The notes: generated by a model not told the origin, from the sequence alone. Shown: positions 26,491-35,760, counted from the first letter of the stretch. The stretch is DNA of 36,951 nt from Aeromonas simiae (GCF_000820125.1 NZ_CDBY01000055.1:1-36951), one strand, 5' to 3'. Numbers and translations are program-made.

Positions 26491-27516
26491 ATGAACATGG
26501 CGATCGGTATGGTGCTGGCCATCATGGCAAGTGGCGCGGTGCAGGCGGAGGCGACGTCCCTCACCGTGCGTGCTGAACCTGTGCCCCGCTGGCTCACCCT
26601 CGACGGTACGGTCGAGCCGGTCAACAAGGGCACTATCGCCGCCCAGACCAGCGGCCGCGTGGTGCGCATGCTGGTGGATGTGAACGACCGGGTGGAGGCC
26701 GGGGCTGCGCTGCTGGAGATCAGCGGCAATGAGCAGTCGGCGGCGGTCGACGCTGCCAAGGCCCGGCTGGCCAGGGCGCAGGCGCAGCACAAAGAGGCCG
26801 AGCTTCAGCTGGTGCGCTTCAAGGCGCTGTCGGTCAAAGGCGTCGTGACCCGCGCCCAGTTCGATAACGCCCAGGCCAGCGCGCTGGCGGCGAGTGCCGA
26901 GGTCAAGGCGGCCGACGCCGCCCTGACCCAGGCGCGCGAGGCATTTGGCTACACCCGGGTGCTGGCCCCCTATGCCGGTGTCGTGACCGCCCGCCACGTG
27001 GAGCTGGGGGAGACGGTGGCCCCAGGGACGCCGCTGCTCTCCGGCCTCTCGCTCGATACCCTGCGGGTTGAAAGTGAGCTGCCCCAGTCTCAGCTTGTCC
27101 GTGCCTTCAAGGGGGGCGAGCTGACCCCGGAGCAGATTGAGGTGCAGCTCCCCTCGGGTGAGGTGCTCAAGCCGCAGGCGGTCAAGCGCTTTAACTATGC
27201 CGACAGTGCCAGTCATACCTTTCGGCTGCGCCTCGACCTGCCCGAGCGGCAGGCCGGGGTGCTGCCCGGCATGTGGGTCAAGGTCAGGGTGCGCCTCGGT
27301 GAACACAGCGCGCTGATGATCCCGACCCGCGCCCTGCTGCGTCAGGGGGAGCTGAGCGCCGTCTACCTCAAGGTGGACAAGGGGTGGGCACTGACCCCGG
27401 TGCGGGTCGGCCAGAGCGAGGGGGAGAGGGTGGAGATCTTAAGCGGTTTGCTGGCCGGGGATAAGATTGCCAGCGACGCCTGGGCGCAGGTCAGGGAGGT
27501 GCGCCATGAGCCGTGA
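26491..27516 (+). CDS. RND efflux periplasmic adaptor (membrane fusion protein)
   Basis: A protein of 341 residues. It has a signal peptide cleaved after GAVQA (about residue 19), then a barrel-sandwich (lipoyl-like) hybrid domain opening with GTVEPVNKGTIAAQTSGRVVRMLVDVNDRVEAGAALLEI, an alpha-helical hairpin (about 90-150), the returning half FGYTRVLAPYAGVVTARHVELGETV, a beta-barrel and a membrane-proximal part. There is no lipobox Cys, so it would be held by the pump rather than a lipid. GGGAGAG precedes the ATG. It lies 25 bases after the YeeE/YedE pair and overlaps the pump gene by 11 bases, so it belongs to the same transcription unit. Confidence 0.92.
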   Translation: MNMAIGMVLAIMASGAVQAEATSLTVRAEPVPRWLTLDGTVEPVNKGTIAAQTSGRVVRMLVDVNDRVEAGAALLEISGNEQSAAVDAAKARLARAQAQHKEAELQLVRFKALSVKGVVTRAQFDNAQASALAASAEVKAADAALTQAREAFGYTRVLAPYAGVVTARHVELGETVAPGTPLLSGLSLDTLRVESELPQSQLVRAFKGGELTPEQIEVQLPSGEVLKPQAVKRFNYADSASHTFRLRLDLPERQAGVLPGMWVKVRVRLGEHSALMIPTRALLRQGELSAVYLKVDKGWALTPVRVGQSEGERVEILSGLLAGDKIASDAWAQVREVRHEP

Positions 27517-30500
27517 CCCGCGCCTCGGGCTGGCCGGCCGTCTGGCGGCGGCCTTTCAGGCCAGCGCCATCACCCCGCTGCTGGCGCTGGTCGCCCTGCT
27601 GCTCGGCCTGTTTGCGGTGCTGGTGACCCCGAAGGAGGAGGAGCCGCAGATCGACGTCACCTTCGCCGATGTCTATATCCCCTATCCTGGCGCCTCGCCG
27701 CGCGAGGTGGAAAATCTCGTCACCACGCCGGCCGAGCAGGTGATCTCCCAGCTGGCCGGCATCGATACCCTCTATTCGTTCTCCCAACCGGACGGCGCCC
27801 TCATCGTGGTGGTGTTCAAGGTGGGGGTGAAGCGAGCCCAGGCCATCGTCGATCTCTATAACCAGCTCTACTCCAACAAGGATTGGCTGCCCCAGGGGCT
27901 GGGGGTGGGCGAGCCGCTCATCAAGCCGCGCGGCATCGATGACGTGCCCATCGTTACTCTGACCCTCTGGAGTGAGCGGCTCGGGGCCGCCGAGCTGACC
28001 CGCGCCGCCCATGAGCTTGAGACCGAGCTCAAGCGTCTGCCGGGGACCCGCGATGTTACCACCATAGGCGGGCATGACGAGGTGCTGAACGTCACCCTCG
28101 ATCCGGCCGCGCTGGCGGCCCACGATCTCACCGTGCCCGAGCTGGCCCTGCGTCTTGGCGCCGCCAACCGGGTGGGGATGCTCTCTGGCCTGACTCAGGA
28201 GAACCGCGAGTTCAAGGTGCAGGCGGGGGCTTTCCTGCGCTCCCCGGATGAGGTGGCCCAGCTGGTGGTCGGGGTGCACGATGGCAACCCCGTCTACCTC
28301 GGGGACGTGGCCGAGGTGACCTTGGGCGCGGCCCTGCCGACCCGGTCGGCCTGGTTTGCCCAGGGCGGGGAGGGGGCGGCGCTCCACCCGGCGGTGACGC
28401 TGGCCATCGGCAAGCAGCCGGGCCAGAACGCGGTCGAGGTGGCCAAGCGGGTCGAGGCTCGGGTGGCGGCCCTGCAAAACCGCCTGCTGCCGAGCGAGAT
28501 CCAGGTCAGCGTCACCCGCGACTATGGGGTGACGGCGGCAGACAAGTCGGCCACCCTGATCGGCAAGCTCATCTTCGCCACCGCCGCCGTGGTGCTGCTG
28601 GTGGTGGTGAGCATGGGCTGGCGCGAGGCGCTGGTGGTGGGGCTGGCGATTGCCATCACCTTGCTGCTGACCCTGTTTGCCTCCTGGGCATGGGGCTTTA
28701 CCCTCAACCGGGTGTCGCTGTTTGCCCTCATCTTCTCCATCGGCATCCTGGTGGATGATGCCATCGTGGTGGTGGAGAACATCCACCGCCATCGGACGCT
28801 CTCGCCGCGGCCGCTGAGTGAGCTGATCCCGGGGGCGGTCGACGAGGTGGGGGGGCCCACCATCCTCGCCACCCTGACGGTGATTGCCGCCTTGCTGCCG
28901 ATGGCGTTTGTCAGCGGCCTGATGGGCCCCTACATGAGCCCCATCCCCATCAATGCCAGCATGGGCATGCTGCTCTCACTGCTGGTGGCCTTTATCTTCA
29001 CCCCCTGGCTGGCGGGGCACCTGCTGGGAAGGGACCCTCACGGCGCCGCTGCGGTGCGCCACGGCCAGCTCTTTGAGCGGCTGATGTCCCCGTTCCTGTT
29101 TGGCGAGGGGGCAAGGCGGGCCCGGCGCCGGCTCTGGCTCGGGGTACTGCTGTTGGTGGGCGCGGCGGCCAGCCTGCCGGCCTTCACCTGGGTGGTGCTC
29201 AAGATGCTCCCCTTTGACAACAAATCAGAGTTTCAACTGGTGCTCGACATGCCGGAGGGCACCAGCCTGGAGCAGACCCAGCGTACCCTGATGGCGCTCG
29301 GGCGCGAGCTTGGCAAGGTGCCCGAGGTGAAGGAGTACCAGATCTACGCCGGCACCGCCGCCCCCATCAACTTCAACGGCCTGGTGCGCCACTACTTTAT
29401 GCGGCGCGGCGCCAACCTGGGGGACATCCAGGTCAACCTGGTCGACAAGCACGCTCGCTCGCGCAGCAGCCACGCCATCGCCCGCGCCGTGCGTGAGCCG
29501 CTGCAACAGATCGCCCGCCAGCACGGGGGCAATCTCAAGGTGGTCGAGGTGCCGCCCGGCCCGCCGGTCTGGTCGCCGCTCCTGGCCGAGGTCTATGGCC
29601 CGACCGAGCAGGCCCGCGAGCGCGGCGCCGAGCAGGTGCTGGCGGCCCTGCGCGAGACGCCCGACGTGGTCGATATCGATCTTTATCACAGCGATCCCCA
29701 GCCCTTGTGGCGTCTGAGCGTGGATCGCAACAAGGCTGCCCGCCTCGGGGTGGACGTGAGCGAGGTGGTGAACACATTGGCCACCGGGGTGGGGGATGCG
29801 GACGTCACCTGGCTGCACCGGGAGCAGGCCAAGTATCCGGTGCCGGTGCGGCTCACATTGAGCGCGGCCGATCGGGTCAGTCTCGATGGGGTGCTGACCC
29901 TCACGGTGCGCGGTGCTTCGGGCAAGCGGGTTCCCCTCTCCGAGCTGGTGGTGCGCCGCGATGAGACCCTGCCTCCCTACATCACCCACAAGAACATGCT
30001 GCCCATGGTGATGGTGGTGGCCGACATGGCCGGCCCGCTCGACAGCCCCCTCTATGGCATGGTGGAGGCTGGCCGGCGCATGGCCTTGCCCCAGCACTAT
30101 GTGCAGCAACCCTCAGTGCCGGGGGAGGTGGCCGTGCTGTGGGATGGGGAGTGGAAGGTGACCTACGAGACCTTCCGCGACATGGGGCTCGCCTATGCGG
30201 TCGGCATGGTGCTCATCTATCTCTTGGTGGTGGCCCAGTTCCGCTCCTACTTGGTGCCCCTCATCATCATGGCGCCCATTCCGCTCACCCTGATTGGCGT
30301 CATGCCGGGCCACGCTTTGCTCGGGGCCCAGTTCACCGCCACCTCGATGATCGGCATGATTGCGCTGGCCGGCATCATAGTGCGCAACAGCATCTTGCTG
30401 GTGGATTTCATCGAGCTGGAGCGATCGCAAGGTACCGTCTTCGAGCAGGCGGTGATCCGCGCCGCCCAGGTGCGCGCCAAGCCGATCCTGTTGACGGCAC

Positions 30501-30658
30501 TGGCGGCCATGGTGGGGGCCCTGTTTATCCTGGATGACCCCATCTTCAACGGCCTGGCCATCAGCCTGATTTTCGGGATCCTGGTCGCCACCCTGCTCAC
30601 CTTGGTGGTGATCCCGCTGCTCTACTACGCCTTGCTCAGCCGCCGGGTGGGCGACTAA
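27506..30658 (+). CDS. RND efflux transporter, inner-membrane pump (AcrB superfamily)
   Basis: A protein of 1050 residues from the ATG at 27506 (GGAGG six bases upstream), overlapping the adaptor gene by 11 bases. It has twelve predicted membrane segments and two large periplasmic loops. Proton-relay aspartates Asp417 and Asp418 lie in ILVDDAIVVVEN, as Asp407/408 of AcrB. The AcrB Lys940 position appears to be Arg960 (GIIVRNSILLVDF). The N-terminal part has KEEEPQIDVTFADVYIPYPGAS, a subgroup distinct from AcrB/MexB. It uses the proton gradient to export substrate with the adaptor and an outer-membrane channel, which is not encoded here (perhaps TolC). The substrate is unknown; context suggests a sulfur-related or sulfide-induced role. 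Confidence 0.93.
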   Translation: MSRDPRLGLAGRLAAAFQASAITPLLALVALLLGLFAVLVTPKEEEPQIDVTFADVYIPYPGASPREVENLVTTPAEQVISQLAGIDTLYSFSQPDGALIVVVFKVGVKRAQAIVDLYNQLYSNKDWLPQGLGVGEPLIKPRGIDDVPIVTLTLWSERLGAAELTRAAHELETELKRLPGTRDVTTIGGHDEVLNVTLDPAALAAHDLTVPELALRLGAANRVGMLSGLTQENREFKVQAGAFLRSPDEVAQLVVGVHDGNPVYLGDVAEVTLGAALPTRSAWFAQGGEGAALHPAVTLAIGKQPGQNAVEVAKRVEARVAALQNRLLPSEIQVSVTRDYGVTAADKSATLIGKLIFATAAVVLLVVVSMGWREALVVGLAIAITLLLTLFASWAWGFTLNRVSLFALIFSIGILVDDAIVVVENIHRHRTLSPRPLSELIPGAVDEVGGPTILATLTVIAALLPMAFVSGLMGPYMSPIPINASMGMLLSLLVAFIFTPWLAGHLLGRDPHGAAAVRHGQLFERLMSPFLFGEGARRARRRLWLGVLLLVGAAASLPAFTWVVLKMLPFDNKSEFQLVLDMPEGTSLEQTQRTLMALGRELGKVPEVKEYQIYAGTAAPINFNGLVRHYFMRRGANLGDIQVNLVDKHARSRSSHAIARAVREPLQQIARQHGGNLKVVEVPPGPPVWSPLLAEVYGPTEQARERGAEQVLAALRETPDVVDIDLYHSDPQPLWRLSVDRNKAARLGVDVSEVVNTLATGVGDADVTWLHREQAKYPVPVRLTLSAADRVSLDGVLTLTVRGASGKRVPLSELVVRRDETLPPYITHKNMLPMVMVVADMAGPLDSPLYGMVEAGRRMALPQHYVQQPSVPGEVAVLWDGEWKVTYETFRDMGLAYAVGMVLIYLLVVAQFRSYLVPLIIMAPIPLTLIGVMPGHALLGAQFTATSMIGMIALAGIIVRNSILLVDFIELERSQGTVFEQAVIRAAQVRAKPILLTALAAMVGALFILDDPIFNGLAISLIFGILVATLLTLVVIPLLYYALLSRRVGD

Positions 30659-30680
30659 GGGCTGGCACCGGCGCGTTGCT

Positions 30681-30714
30681 CCGGCGCCCGCGTGTTACCA
30701 TGGGCGCCGGTTTA
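30681..30714 (+). terminator. Terminator after the RND pump gene
   Basis: CCGGCGCCC / GGGCGCCGG (9-bp perfect stem, 12-nt loop) followed by TTTATC, 22 bases after the pump stop and 17 bases before the lplA ATG. It probably separates the sulfur/RND unit from lplA. Confidence 0.65.
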
Positions 30715-30730
30715 TCATTCGGGGGCGCCC

Positions 30731-31723
30731 ATGCTCAGACTGCTCATCTCTCACTCCCACGATCCCCACTTCAACCTAGCGGTGGAGGAGTGCATCTTTC
30801 GCCAGATGGACGCCTCCCAGCGGGTGCTCTTCCTGTGGCGCAACGCCGACACAGTGGTGATTGGGCGGGCCCAGAACCCATGGAAGGAGTGCTACACCCG
30901 GCGCATGGAGCAAGACGGCATCACCCTGGCGCGGCGCAGCAGCGGCGGCGGCGCCGTGTTCCACGATCTGGGCAACAGCTGTTTTACCTTCATGGCGGGC
31001 AAGCCGGCCTACGACAAGAGCATCTCGACCGGCATAGTGCTGGCGGCGCTGGCGCGGCTTGGGGTGACGGCCGAGGCGTCGGGGCGCAACGATCTGCTGG
31101 TGGCAACCCCAGAAGGGGCGCGCAAGATCTCGGGCTCGGCCTATCGCGAGACCCTGGATCGCGGCTTTCACCACGGCACCGTGCTGCGCTCGGCCGATCT
31201 CGGCCGGCTGGCCGACTACCTCAATCCCGACCCCAAGAAGCTGGCGGCCAAGGGGATCAGCTCGGTGCGCGGCCGGGTGACCAATCTGGCCGAGCTGGGG
31301 GTGAGCCTGTCGCACGAGGCGCTGTGCGAGGCCCTTGGCGAGGCCTTCTTCCACCACTACGGGGAGCGGGTGGCGGCCGAGATCATCAGCCCGGAGCGGC
31401 TGCCGGATCTGCCCGGTTTTGCCGAAACCTTCGCCCGCCAGCGCAGCTGGGAGTGGAATTTCGGTCGGGCGCCCGGCTTTAGCCATCAGCTGGAGGAGCG
31501 CTTTAGCTGGGGCGGGGTGGAGCTGCACCTCGAGGTGGAGAAGGGGGTGATCGGCGCGGCGCGCATCTTCACCGACAGCCTGGACCCGGCCCCGCTGGAG
31601 CGGCTGGCCGAGCGGCTGCATGGCTGCGCCTATCGCCCCGAGAGCGTGCTAGCTGAGGTGGCGCGCTTAGAGGGGGAGGCGCGCGACGATCTGATGGGCT
31701 GGTTAGGCGACGCGCTGCGCTAA
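30731..31723 (+). CDS. lplA: Lipoate-protein ligase A
   Basis: A protein of 330 residues (338 in E. coli) from the ATG at 30731, beginning [20 protein letters not shown]. The adenylate-binding signature [15 protein letters not shown], the GRNDLL segment and KISGSAYRE with the catalytic lysine are all present, and the C-terminal accessory domain follows (about 245-330). It activates free lipoate with ATP and attaches it to E2 and GcvH proteins. The ribosome site is a poor G-run. The stop lies 20 bases inside the end of the convergent fhuF-like gene (31703), so the two genes overlap tail to tail. Confidence 0.96.
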   Translation: MLRLLISHSHDPHFNLAVEECIFRQMDASQRVLFLWRNADTVVIGRAQNPWKECYTRRMEQDGITLARRSSGGGAVFHDLGNSCFTFMAGKPAYDKSISTGIVLAALARLGVTAEASGRNDLLVATPEGARKISGSAYRETLDRGFHHGTVLRSADLGRLADYLNPDPKKLAAKGISSVRGRVTNLAELGVSLSHEALCEALGEAFFHHYGERVAAEIISPERLPDLPGFAETFARQRSWEWNFGRAPGFSHQLEERFSWGGVELHLEVEKGVIGAARIFTDSLDPAPLERLAERLHGCAYRPESVLAEVARLEGEARDDLMGWLGDALR

Positions 31724-32395
31724 GGCCTGTTGCCGGCGCGGGCAGTTGTCGCACAGGACGCCATCGCTGCGCTTGTAGTGCAGGCAGCAGCGCTGGCGCA
31801 GGTAGCGAGGATCGTCCCCCGGCAGGCGCGGCGGGGTTGGCAGTTCGAGGGCCGCCAGCCAGCGCCGGGCCACGAAGGGTAAGGGGTGAGCGGCCAGCTC
31901 GGGCAGGTGCGGGGCGAGGCGCTCCAGCGCCACCAGCAGATCGTCGGCCAGCAGCTCGGCGCGCAGGCGCGGGCGCGGTGCCTCGGCCATGAGGGCGGCG
32001 AGCGTGGCCAGCAGGGGGCGCAGCCCGGCGGCAGTGCGCTCGATGCGGCGCACCAGATCGGGCTCGGCTTCCATCTCCCCGTTCAGCCAGTAACCGGCCA
32101 CCATCCCCTCCTGCTGGTATTGCAGCAGGTTTGCCAGCGCTGGCACCCGCCCCAGGCCGTGCACCGCCAGGATGGCCAGGTAGAGGGGTTGCCAGGTGAG
32201 CAGGCTCCAGCCGCGGGTGAGCCAGTAGGCCCGCCCCGCCTCGGGGCTGGCCTGTTGCAACTGCGCCATCAGTGCGGCCACCGGAGCCGTGTTCCCCTCC
32301 TGGCCGATGGGCTCGCGTCTGGCGAGCTCCGTGCGTTGCAACGCTGGCAGCAGGCGGCGGGCCAGCTCGTCGAGGGCATCAAGTTGGGTGGTCAT
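31703..32395 (-). CDS. fhuF: FhuF-like siderophore-iron reductase
   Basis: A protein of 230 residues from the ATG at 32395, with GGAG six bases upstream (an ATG at 32398 is also possible). The diagnostic C-terminal 2Fe-2S motif C-C-x10-C-x2-C is present at Cys203, Cys204, Cys215 and Cys218 ([18 protein letters not shown]). FhuF proteins reduce ferric hydroxamate siderophores in the cytoplasm to release Fe2+. The gene starts 49 bases after the TonB receptor gene, in the same direction, so it should share the receptor's Fur control. It overlaps the end of lplA by 21 bases. Confidence 0.88.
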   Translation of the reverse strand: MTTQLDALDELARRLLPALQRTELARREPIGQEGNTAPVAALMAQLQQASPEAGRAYWLTRGWSLLTWQPLYLAILAVHGLGRVPALANLLQYQQEGMVAGYWLNGEMEAEPDLVRRIERTAAGLRPLLATLAALMAEAPRPRLRAELLADDLLVALERLAPHLPELAAHPLPFVARRWLAALELPTPPRLPGDDPRYLRQRCCLHYKRSDGVLCDNCPRRQQALAQRVA

Positions 32396-32444
32396 CATCG
32401 TCTCCTGAGGCCGCCACGGCGGCCCCTTGTGCTTGAGCGGCCAT

Positions 32445-34559
32445 TTAGAAGCGGTAGTTGAGGCGCGCCTCGATGTTTCTCTCGGCGCCAAACCAGCAGT
32501 TGCCGGTGTCGTAGCAGGAGAGGTACGCCTTATCGAGCAGGTTGCTGGCACTGAGCACCGCCTCGGTGCCGCGCAGGCCAAGGCGGCCCAGATCGTAGCG
32601 CGCCGCCATGTCCCACAGGGTATAGCCGGGCACCTTGCCGCTGTTTTGGGCGTCGATCTCGGTCTTGCCTACGTAACGCACTCCGCTACCGAGGGTAAGG
32701 CCGCTCAGGCTCCCCTGCTCGATACGGTAGTCGGCCCACAGCGAGGCGGTCTGCTCCGGCACCCAGACCGGGGTCTTGCCCTTAAGCCCCGCGGTGTCAC
32801 GGGTGATCTCCATGTCGAGCAGGGTGTAGCTGGCGCTCACATCGAGCGCGTCACTGAGCGCCCTGCGCCCCTCCAGCTCGATCCCGCGCGAGACGGTCTC
32901 GCCGGTTTGCAACTTGGGCCCGTAGAGATTGTCCGGATCCGTGACCAGCGAGTTCTTCTTCGTGATATGAAACGCCGACAAGGTGGCGCTGGCGCCGCCA
33001 TCGGCGGAGAGGTATTTGACGCCGCCTTCCCACTGCTGGCCGGTCGACGGCTTGAAGCCGTTGCCGTTTTTGTCGATACCGGCGACCGGCTCGAAGCTCT
33101 CGGCGTAGTTGAGGTAGGGGGCCAGGCCGCTGGGCAGCTCATAGAGGGCGCCGACCCGCCAGGAGGTGTTGTGCTGGCTGATGCGGCCGTGGCTCTGGCC
33201 CGGGGCCCCTTGATAGAGGGTGCGGCTGTCGGTGTCGGAGCGGTAGGTGTCATAGCGCCCGCCGGCGATCAGCACCCAGCGATCCCAGCGTACCTGATCT
33301 TGCAGATAGAGGCCGGTCTGGCGCTGGCGGATCGCCTCATCATCCTGATAGTTGAAGCCGAGCACCGCCGGATCAATCTGGTCGTGATCCGGGGTGAACA
33401 GGTCGATGGCAGGCGCCGAGTAGTCGAGGGTGTCGAGGTAGCGCACGTCGGCGTTGAGGCGCTGGGCGTCGAGCCCCAGCAGCAGGTGGTGCTGCCAGCG
33501 ACCGACATCAAGGCGGGCCGAGAGCTGGTTGTCGATGACCAGGCCGTGGCTCACCTCGTCGGTCAGGTAGGCATTGCGCGCCACGGTGCGCTGATCGGCG
33601 GCCAGCGGGGCATTGTAGGTGTTGCGTTGCTGGGCGCTGGCGTCGGTGTAGCGGGTGTTTTGCAAAAACTGCCAGCCGTTACCGAAGTCATGGTTCAGCT
33701 TGTAGCCGAGCAGGGTGACTTCGCGCTCGTAGTGGTTCCAGTTGCGATCGCCCAGGAAGGCATCGCTGGCAAGCTGGCCATGGGGGTTGCCGTGAACCGA
33801 GCCGCTGGCCGGCACCGTGGTGTAGATCCCCATGGCCGGATCTTTTTGGTAGTAGAGGTTCAGGTTGAGCAGGGTGCGCTCCCCCAGTTGCCAGTCGAGC
33901 GAGGGGGCGATGAGGTAGCGCTCCTGTGTCGAGGTGACGGCTTGGCCCTCTTGCTTGCGTGCCAGTCCCACTAGGCGGTAGGTCAGAGGGCTCTGACCGA
34001 GCGGGCCGGTGCTGTCGATGCTGGCCTCACGTAAGGCGTGACTGCCGCTGGCCACGCTCAGCTCGGTGGAGGCCTCACGGCGCGGCGCTTTGGCGATGAG
34101 ATTGACCATGCCCCCCGGCGGCATGCTGCCATAGAGGACCGAGGTGGGCCCCTTGAACACCTCGACCTGCTCGAGGGCAATGGGATCTATCTGGGGTTGC
34201 AGATTCCAGCCGTTGTATTGCAGCAGCAGGCCGTCGTAGCTGTTCTGGTAGTTGTCAAAGCCGCGAATGTTGAAGAGATCGAGGCGCGACACGGCGCCGC
34301 CGCGCAGCTCGGTATTGACGCCGGGCAGGTAGCGCAGTGACTCGCTGACCGAACGCACGGCGCGCAGGCTTAAGGTCTCCCTGTCGACGACAGAGATCGC
34401 CTGCGGCGTCTCAAGGGGGGTGAGGCGGGTCTTGGTGGCGGTGTTGCGGTAAGTCTTGCCAAGCACCATCACCGTCTCGTCGGCGTCGGTGGCCAAGGCT
34501 GGGGTCGCAAGCAGGCTGGCCACGGCCAGGGTCAGTGGGGGCAGTGCGGGGTGACGCAA
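32445..34559 (-). CDS. TonB-dependent siderophore receptor, FhuA/FoxA type
   Basis: A protein of 704 residues starting with TTG at 34559, with AGGA eight bases before it and no nearby ATG. The signal peptide ends at TPALA (about residue 23), the TonB box ETVMV is at 28-32, and the plug domain has NIRGFDNYQNSYDGLLLQ and VEVFKGPTSVLYGSMPPGGMVNLIAK. The 22-strand barrel ends in the terminal Phe of ARLNYRF, with a Cys pair in SCYDTGNCW as in FhuA. This subgroup takes up ferric hydroxamates such as ferrichrome or ferrioxamine; the exact ligand is open. A Fur box lies 26 bases upstream, and fhuF follows. Confidence 0.93.
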   Translation of the reverse strand: MRHPALPPLTLAVASLLATPALATDADETVMVLGKTYRNTATKTRLTPLETPQAISVVDRETLSLRAVRSVSESLRYLPGVNTELRGGAVSRLDLFNIRGFDNYQNSYDGLLLQYNGWNLQPQIDPIALEQVEVFKGPTSVLYGSMPPGGMVNLIAKAPRREASTELSVASGSHALREASIDSTGPLGQSPLTYRLVGLARKQEGQAVTSTQERYLIAPSLDWQLGERTLLNLNLYYQKDPAMGIYTTVPASGSVHGNPHGQLASDAFLGDRNWNHYEREVTLLGYKLNHDFGNGWQFLQNTRYTDASAQQRNTYNAPLAADQRTVARNAYLTDEVSHGLVIDNQLSARLDVGRWQHHLLLGLDAQRLNADVRYLDTLDYSAPAIDLFTPDHDQIDPAVLGFNYQDDEAIRQRQTGLYLQDQVRWDRWVLIAGGRYDTYRSDTDSRTLYQGAPGQSHGRISQHNTSWRVGALYELPSGLAPYLNYAESFEPVAGIDKNGNGFKPSTGQQWEGGVKYLSADGGASATLSAFHITKKNSLVTDPDNLYGPKLQTGETVSRGIELEGRRALSDALDVSASYTLLDMEITRDTAGLKGKTPVWVPEQTASLWADYRIEQGSLSGLTLGSGVRYVGKTEIDAQNSGKVPGYTLWDMAARYDLGRLGLRGTEAVLSASNLLDKAYLSCYDTGNCWFGAERNIEARLNYRF

Positions 34560-34584
34560 GATGGAGTCCTCGAAGCAAACAACA

Positions 34585-34605
34585 AAATGATAATGAATGT
34601 CATTT
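34585..34605 (-). promoter_or_regulatory. Fur box of the receptor-fhuF unit
   Basis: The 7-1-7 core TGATAAT-G-AATGTCA (34588-34602), flanked by AAA and TTT, matches the Fur consensus in 12 of 14 arm positions. A second weaker GAATG-N7-CATTC lies next to it. It is 26 bases upstream of the TTG start. Confidence 0.85.
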
Positions 34606-34658
34606 GCATTCTATTATCTGCATTCGCGGCAGAATTCACAATTTGGGGCATCTTGCCC

Positions 34659-35528
34659 TCAGCGGGGGGCGATAGGCAGCCAGTACTCCATGCGGGCTTG
34701 TGGGTCGTCGGTGCGGTATCCGGCGGGGTAGATCTCCAACTCGATGCCATCGAGCCCGCGATAGCGAGAGCCGGGCAGCCAGTGGCGAATAAACCAGTGC
34801 AGGGTGTCGGGCAGGGTGCGCAGATCGCCCTGCTGGGTCAGCACAGCGTACTCCTGAGCGGGGATCGAGAGGGTGGCAAGACCGGGTAACGGCTGGGGTA
34901 GCCCGGCCCAGTACTCGACCACCCCTTCCGCTGCGCTCGTCACATCGACGGCGCCGATGCGCGGCTGGGCGCCCCAGAGAGGGCGCGGGTAGTGCTCGGC
35001 CAGCTGTTGCCACAGGGCGGGCACCTGCTGCTGAAAATCCGGGGCGCTGGCAAACAGCCCACGCACCTGGCCGTGTGTGCCGCCGAGCACAAAGGCGGGG
35101 CGGCTCTCGATGCGCACCGGCAGCAGCCTGCCTGGCGCCTCTTGCTCGCCTTCCGGGCACAGGGGGGCCCGCAGGCCGACTCGCAGGCCACGTTGGCGGT
35201 AACCACCGGGTGTGCAACCGAACTGCTGCTTGAAGGCGCGGCAGAAGCTGGCCTCCGAGGTAAAACCGTGGCGCAGCGCCAGATCGACGATGCGTTCACG
35301 GCCATCGAGCAGCGCTTCGGCGGCGCGGCTTAGCTTGAGTTCGCGCACATAGTTGGCCACCGTCAGACCAGTCTCTTCGAGAAAGACCCGCTGCAACTGC
35401 CAGCGTGACCAGCAGCTCTGGGCGGCCAGCAACTCAACGCTGAGGGGGTGGTCGAGGTGGTTGTGGATGTAGTGCAGCACCCGGCCGATCCGGGTCAGTT
35501 GTCGGGAGTGGGGGGCGTGTGCGCTCAT
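34659..35528 (-). CDS. AraC-family regulator with C-terminal GyrI-like ligand domain (Rob type)
   Basis: A protein of 289 residues from the ATG at 35528. The ribosome site is unclear, and a GTG at 35570 is less likely. The DNA-binding domain is at the N-terminus (about 10-112), with two helix-turn-helices: LSVELLAAQSCWSRWQLQRVF and RIVDLALRHGFTSEASFCRAFK with FGCTPGGYR. From about 135 there is a GyrI-like small-molecule domain (ESRPAFVLGGTHGQ..., DGIELEIYPAG, MEYWLPI). This is the Rob layout, not that of iron-siderophore regulators such as PchR or YbtA. It lies 99 bases upstream of the receptor on the same strand, so it may control that unit (inference). Confidence 0.88.
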   Translation of the reverse strand: MSAHAPHSRQLTRIGRVLHYIHNHLDHPLSVELLAAQSCWSRWQLQRVFLEETGLTVANYVRELKLSRAAEALLDGRERIVDLALRHGFTSEASFCRAFKQQFGCTPGGYRQRGLRVGLRAPLCPEGEQEAPGRLLPVRIESRPAFVLGGTHGQVRGLFASAPDFQQQVPALWQQLAEHYPRPLWGAQPRIGAVDVTSAAEGVVEYWAGLPQPLPGLATLSIPAQEYAVLTQQGDLRTLPDTLHWFIRHWLPGSRYRGLDGIELEIYPAGYRTDDPQARMEYWLPIAPR

Positions 35529-35734
35529 CCTTGACCACTGCTGCTGCAAAGAAGAGGCGCAGTGTCGCACAGGGGGGCGGCCCCTTCAACGCGCCCTCTC
35601 GTGATTGGCCGGTGGGGTCGAATGTTCATGACGCGAAGCGTGCGGGCCTATGGCTCGAGGCGATGACGCGGCGCTTTCTTGAAGGGCGCGCAGCGGGGGG
35701 GTTGCTATCTGAAACGCTCAAGGCAGACTGGAAG

Positions 35735-35760
35735 GCAGCGCAGCCCTTTGGTTGCGCTGC
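35735..35760. other. Strong hairpin in the gap before the puuD-like gene
   Basis: GCAGCGCAGCC / GGTTGCGCTGC forms an 11-bp stem (one G-U pair) with a CTTT loop, in the 320-base gap between the divergent AraC-type and PuuD-like genes. No T-run follows and no gene ends here, so it is not an obvious terminator. Otherwise this gap (35529-35851) shows no recognised element. Confidence 0.4.

Noticed and set aside
32427..33974. 515-codon open frame on the plus strand opposite the TonB receptor
   Set aside because: It is the antisense of a well-supported receptor gene. It has no family resemblance and no ribosome site.
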